Source of the DNA: Cryomorphaceae bacterium ASP10-05a
Lineage (GTDB): Bacteria > Bacteroidota > Bacteroidia > Flavobacteriales_D > Sanyastnellaceae
Assembly: GCA_000981645.1 (NCBI GenBank)
Contig: LAQC01000035.1
Location: 1-48,608 of the forward strand
DNA length: 48,608 nt
Direction of reading: 5' to 3'
In this document: piece by piece, positions 45,836-48,608 of the stretch
Layout: each line of letters starts with the position of its first letter
Numbering within the stretch: position 1 is the first letter of the stretch
Made by a program: the position numbers and the translations under genes
Notes under the pieces: generated by a model
The model's database searches: none
Seen by the model: the letters and a program-made list of their open reading frames with translations, nothing else
Told to the model about the DNA's origin: nothing

Positions 45836-48608
45836 TTAATCACATGCTGTACCAAATGCTCCAAGGAACCCTCCTAAATCACTTACATTCACAAAGCCAT
45901 CATCGGTGAAATCACCAGGGCAAGTTGAACCTAAAGTAAATAGACAAGAACCATCATCTGTATTCGCAGAAACGTCATAATTATCTGCATCAATATATGC
46001 ACATCCTTCCACAGCTAATACAGAACAAGAATCATCATCAACTGTAGCACTCGGATCGAATTCAACGAATAATGGATCTGTACATCCGCTAGCAACACAG
46101 TCATCACAACTGTTCCAACAAACCACATCTACTACTGTATCACCAGTTACATCAACAACACGGTTCCAGTTTCCTCCGAAATCAACAACACAACCTGTTA
46201 ATCCAGTTAAATCTTCTTGGATATTCCATGCGTCAGCAGCAAACTTATAGTCAACTTGACCATTAGGCACTGTAAATGTTCCAGTCCAAGTTCCATCACC
46301 ATTATCAGATAATTGGTTACATCCACCACACCATCCGTTGTATGTCCCGTTTATTTCAGGAGTCGTAAAAGGATCTGTTACTTGAGACATGTTTACTGTT
46401 ACCGTTAACAAATAAGTACATAACCCATCGTCAGTTTGAGCTGCAGCATTATAATTCTGAGCATTTGCATCCATACAGCCTGGTATTTGAGCCGGACATG
46501 ACGCACAAAGATTAAAGCAAACTAACTCTTGACTGGCATTTCCTGTTACTTGAATATATCTGTTGAAGTAACCTGCAGTTTCTACAACACAAGACCCAAG
46601 ACCAACTGAATTACCAGATAAGTCTTCATCAATAGTAACTGCATCTGTAGAATATTTGTATTCATAACTTCCTTCTTGAAGTTCTAATGTATTAGACCAA
46701 GTTCCGTCTCCATTATCAATCAAATCTGTTGGAGACCATCCGCTATAATTCCCTCTGATTTCTGCAGTAGTGAAAGCAGCAACTTGACTCATATCTACAA
46801 TAAAATTAATATTGAATAAGCATGAACCATCATTTACCGTAGCAGATGCATCGTAGTTATTAGCAGTTGCATCACTACATCCTGGAGTTCCTGTAGAAGC
46901 ACAATCTTGACAAGATTCCCAACAATGAACAGGCACATCATTTGACGCTATAGCACCCACACTTAATGACCTGTTTGTATTACCCCCTAGTAGCAAGAAA
47001 CAAGGATTTCCAGGACCAGTCAATAAACTCTCTTGAACCGACCAACTATCTAATTGGAACTTGTATAAATAATTACCATCAACCATAGGAAGTGTTAAGG
47101 TGTATATCCCATCTGAATTATCATCAGTCAACTGGTTACAATCAGCACACCATGAATTCCACTCTCCAGAAACATTTATAATTCCAAACATTCCATTAGC
47201 TAAAATGTAATCATTCATATTAATGCTAAATGTAGTATTATATAAACATGCAGCGTCTGAAGCAGCCATTGCATTATAATTAGTAGCATTCACATCATTA
47301 CATTCCTCAAGAGGAATACAAGCAACACAAGAACTGAAACATACTGCATCTAGAGTTTCGTCTGCTGCTCCTATGTTATGAAATCTATTGAATCCTCCTA
47401 AGCCATTGTCTAATCCGCATTCAGCAGGAACAGTTTCTTGGTATAACCAATCATTTCCATTTAAAAATATGTAAGCTATTTCAGATCCTTCTTCTGCGTT
47501 TACAGTGTAAGACCATGTCCCATCACCATTATTTGTCATTAAAGTAGCACCAGGATTCCATCCTTGGAAACTTCCTGCTACATAAACACCCAATGCATTT
47601 GGAGCCTCATTACTCAAATCAAGTACTAGCGTTACGTCATGTGTTGGATTATTTACATCCCAAAATCCACTTCCATAATCTCCAGAAGCACCATTAAATG
47701 TGTAAGGAGCTGGTCCGTCAACGAAATCTCCTACATTCCAAACTCCAGCTCCAACAGCAACAGAAGATCTAGTATGTCCAGTAGAAGCCCACTCAACATA
47801 ATCTACAATACTGGCACTATTTGTCCAAGCAGCATCAATATATAAACCTAATTCTCCATCAGCATCAACAACGTCAGCCCAGTTGATAACTTCAGACGCA
47901 CCAGCAGCTAATGATGCTGAAGCTCCTAAACTAGAGATTGTACTATACGCTGGCCAGTTACAAAATCTCCATCCTGAAATATCCTCAGCTGCATTACCTA
48001 AATTAGTTAAAGTAACATCACCCGTTGTAATATCTATAGCCGTTATTCTAACATCAGCAGCAGGCGCTGCACATGCGTCACAACTATTCCAGCAAACCTC
48101 TCCTACTACTGTATCACCAGTTACATCAACAACACGGTTCCAGTTTCCTCCGAAATCAACAACACAACCAGTCAATCCAGTTAAACTTTCTTGAATATTC
48201 CATGCGTCAGCAGCAAACTTATAGTCAACTTGACCATTAGGCACTGTAAATGTTCCAGTCCAAGTTCCATCACCATTATCAGATAATTGGTTACATCCAC
48301 CACACCATCCGTTGTATGTTCCGTTTATTTCAGGATTTGTAAAACCATCAGTTACTTGAGACATGTCTACAGTTACTGTAAGTAAGTAAGCACAACTGCC
48401 ATCATCAACAGTAGCGGCCATATCATAATTCTGAGCATCAGCATCCATACATCCTGAAATATCAGAAGTACAAGCACCACACTGACCATACACATTGGAT
48501 ACATCTCCTGAACCTGCTGTCCATTGTCTGTTTGCATATGAAAAGTAGTCTGTCAAGGGAGCACAGTCGCCTCCATCTACCATCGCTTGAATCAGATTCT
48601 CCTGAACA
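45836..48608 (-). CDS. Very large secreted modular protein: Cys-rich E-set/CBM-like modules, 'GCxDxxAxNYxxxAxxDDGSC' repeats, a lamin-tail-like domain and a C-terminal dockerin-like motif (N-terminus beyond window)
   Basis: Frame open to the window edge (VQENLIQA-M...); at least five full modules ending in CxxxCxxC; lamin-tail-like VRITAIDITTGDVTLTNLGNAAEDISGWRFCNW; C-terminus CPGDFTDDGFVNVSDLGGFLGAFGTACD. Confidence 0.85.
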   Translation of the reverse strand, partial: VQENLIQAMVDGGDCAPLTDYFSYANRQWTAGSGDVSNVYGQCGACTSDISGCMDADAQNYDMAATVDDGSCAYLLTVTVDMSQVTDGFTNPEINGTYNGWCGGCNQLSDNGDGTWTGTFTVPNGQVDYKFAADAWNIQESLTGLTGCVVDFGGNWNRVVDVTGDTVVGEVCWNSCDACAAPAADVRITAIDITTGDVTLTNLGNAAEDISGWRFCNWPAYSTISSLGASASLAAGASEVINWADVVDADGELGLYIDAAWTNSASIVDYVEWASTGHTRSSVAVGAGVWNVGDFVDGPAPYTFNGASGDYGSGFWDVNNPTHDVTLVLDLSNEAPNALGVYVAGSFQGWNPGATLMTNNGDGTWSYTVNAEEGSEIAYIFLNGNDWLYQETVPAECGLDNGLGGFNRFHNIGAADETLDAVCFSSCVACIPLEECNDVNATNYNAMAASDAACLYNTTFSINMNDYILANGMFGIINVSGEWNSWCADCNQLTDDNSDGIYTLTLPMVDGNYLYKFQLDSWSVQESLLTGPGNPCFLLLGGNTNRSLSVGAIASNDVPVHCWESCQDCASTGTPGCSDATANNYDASATVNDGSCLFNINFIVDMSQVAAFTTAEIRGNYSGWSPTDLIDNGDGTWSNTLELQEGSYEYKYSTDAVTIDEDLSGNSVGLGSCVVETAGYFNRYIQVTGNASQELVCFNLCASCPAQIPGCMDANAQNYNAAAQTDDGLCTYLLTVTVNMSQVTDPFTTPEINGTYNGWCGGCNQLSDNGDGTWTGTFTVPNGQVDYKFAADAWNIQEDLTGLTGCVVDFGGNWNRVVDVTGDTVVDVVCWNSCDDCVASGCTDPLFVEFDPSATVDDDSCSVLAVEGCAYIDADNYDVSANTDDGSCLFTLGSTCPGDFTDDGFVNVSDLGGFLGAFGTACD
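46129..46360. repeat. Near-identical intragenic duplication, copy 1
   Basis: 232 bp aligned without gaps to 48103-48334, about six mismatches by eye. Confidence 0.9.
48103..48334. repeat. Near-identical intragenic duplication, copy 2
   Basis: Offset of exactly 1974 bp (658 codons) from copy 1, so in frame. Confidence 0.9.

Noticed and set aside
47639-48194. Plus-strand ORFs inside the large modular protein gene
   Set aside because: Antisense to an extended, domain-rich reading frame; Ser/Thr-biased shadow translation.
45836-48608. Repeated DNA segments considered as a CRISPR array
   Set aside because: The repeats are long in-frame protein modules, not short repeats with unique spacers; no cas genes in the window.

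Overview
This 48.6 kb window is AT-rich chromosomal DNA from a marine-type Bacteroidota (Flavobacteriales-like). The evidence is T9SS sorting domains, SusC/SusD, DUF3078, DUF3822, DUF4286, bacilliredoxin, and TAnnTTTG-type -7 promoter elements. About 44 protein-coding genes can be supported; I saw no rRNA, tRNA, CRISPR array or intact IS element. The first ~34 kb is mostly housekeeping: ftsH/rsfS/cdsA/psd, birA, pyrE, coaD, rsmD, trmD, rplS, ftcD, rsmA, trpS, an ECF sigma factor, MscS, MFS, patatin and others. The right end (about 33.9-48.6 kb) is a polysaccharide-utilization locus with a beta-1,3-glucan (laminarin) signature: SusC-SusD-PKD lipoprotein-GH16 on the plus strand, facing GH3 and two secreted multi-module proteins on the minus strand. 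The strongest leads are: (1) Cys-rich, AMPK/E-set-like repeat modules in the two secreted PUL-linked proteins, possibly undescribed carbohydrate-binding modules; (2) an ECF sigma factor followed by a single protein that appears to combine a cytoplasmic tail, one TM helix, a long linker and an outer-membrane-barrel-like C-terminus; (3) extreme gene packing, with pyrE/NUDIX start codons overlapping head-to-head and four convergent gene pairs overlapping at their stops; (4) several unannotated decayed gene remnants in intergenic DNA; (5) palindromic or repeated motifs upstream of susC, the patatin gene and the MFS gene. All family calls come from reading motifs by eye; no database search was run.
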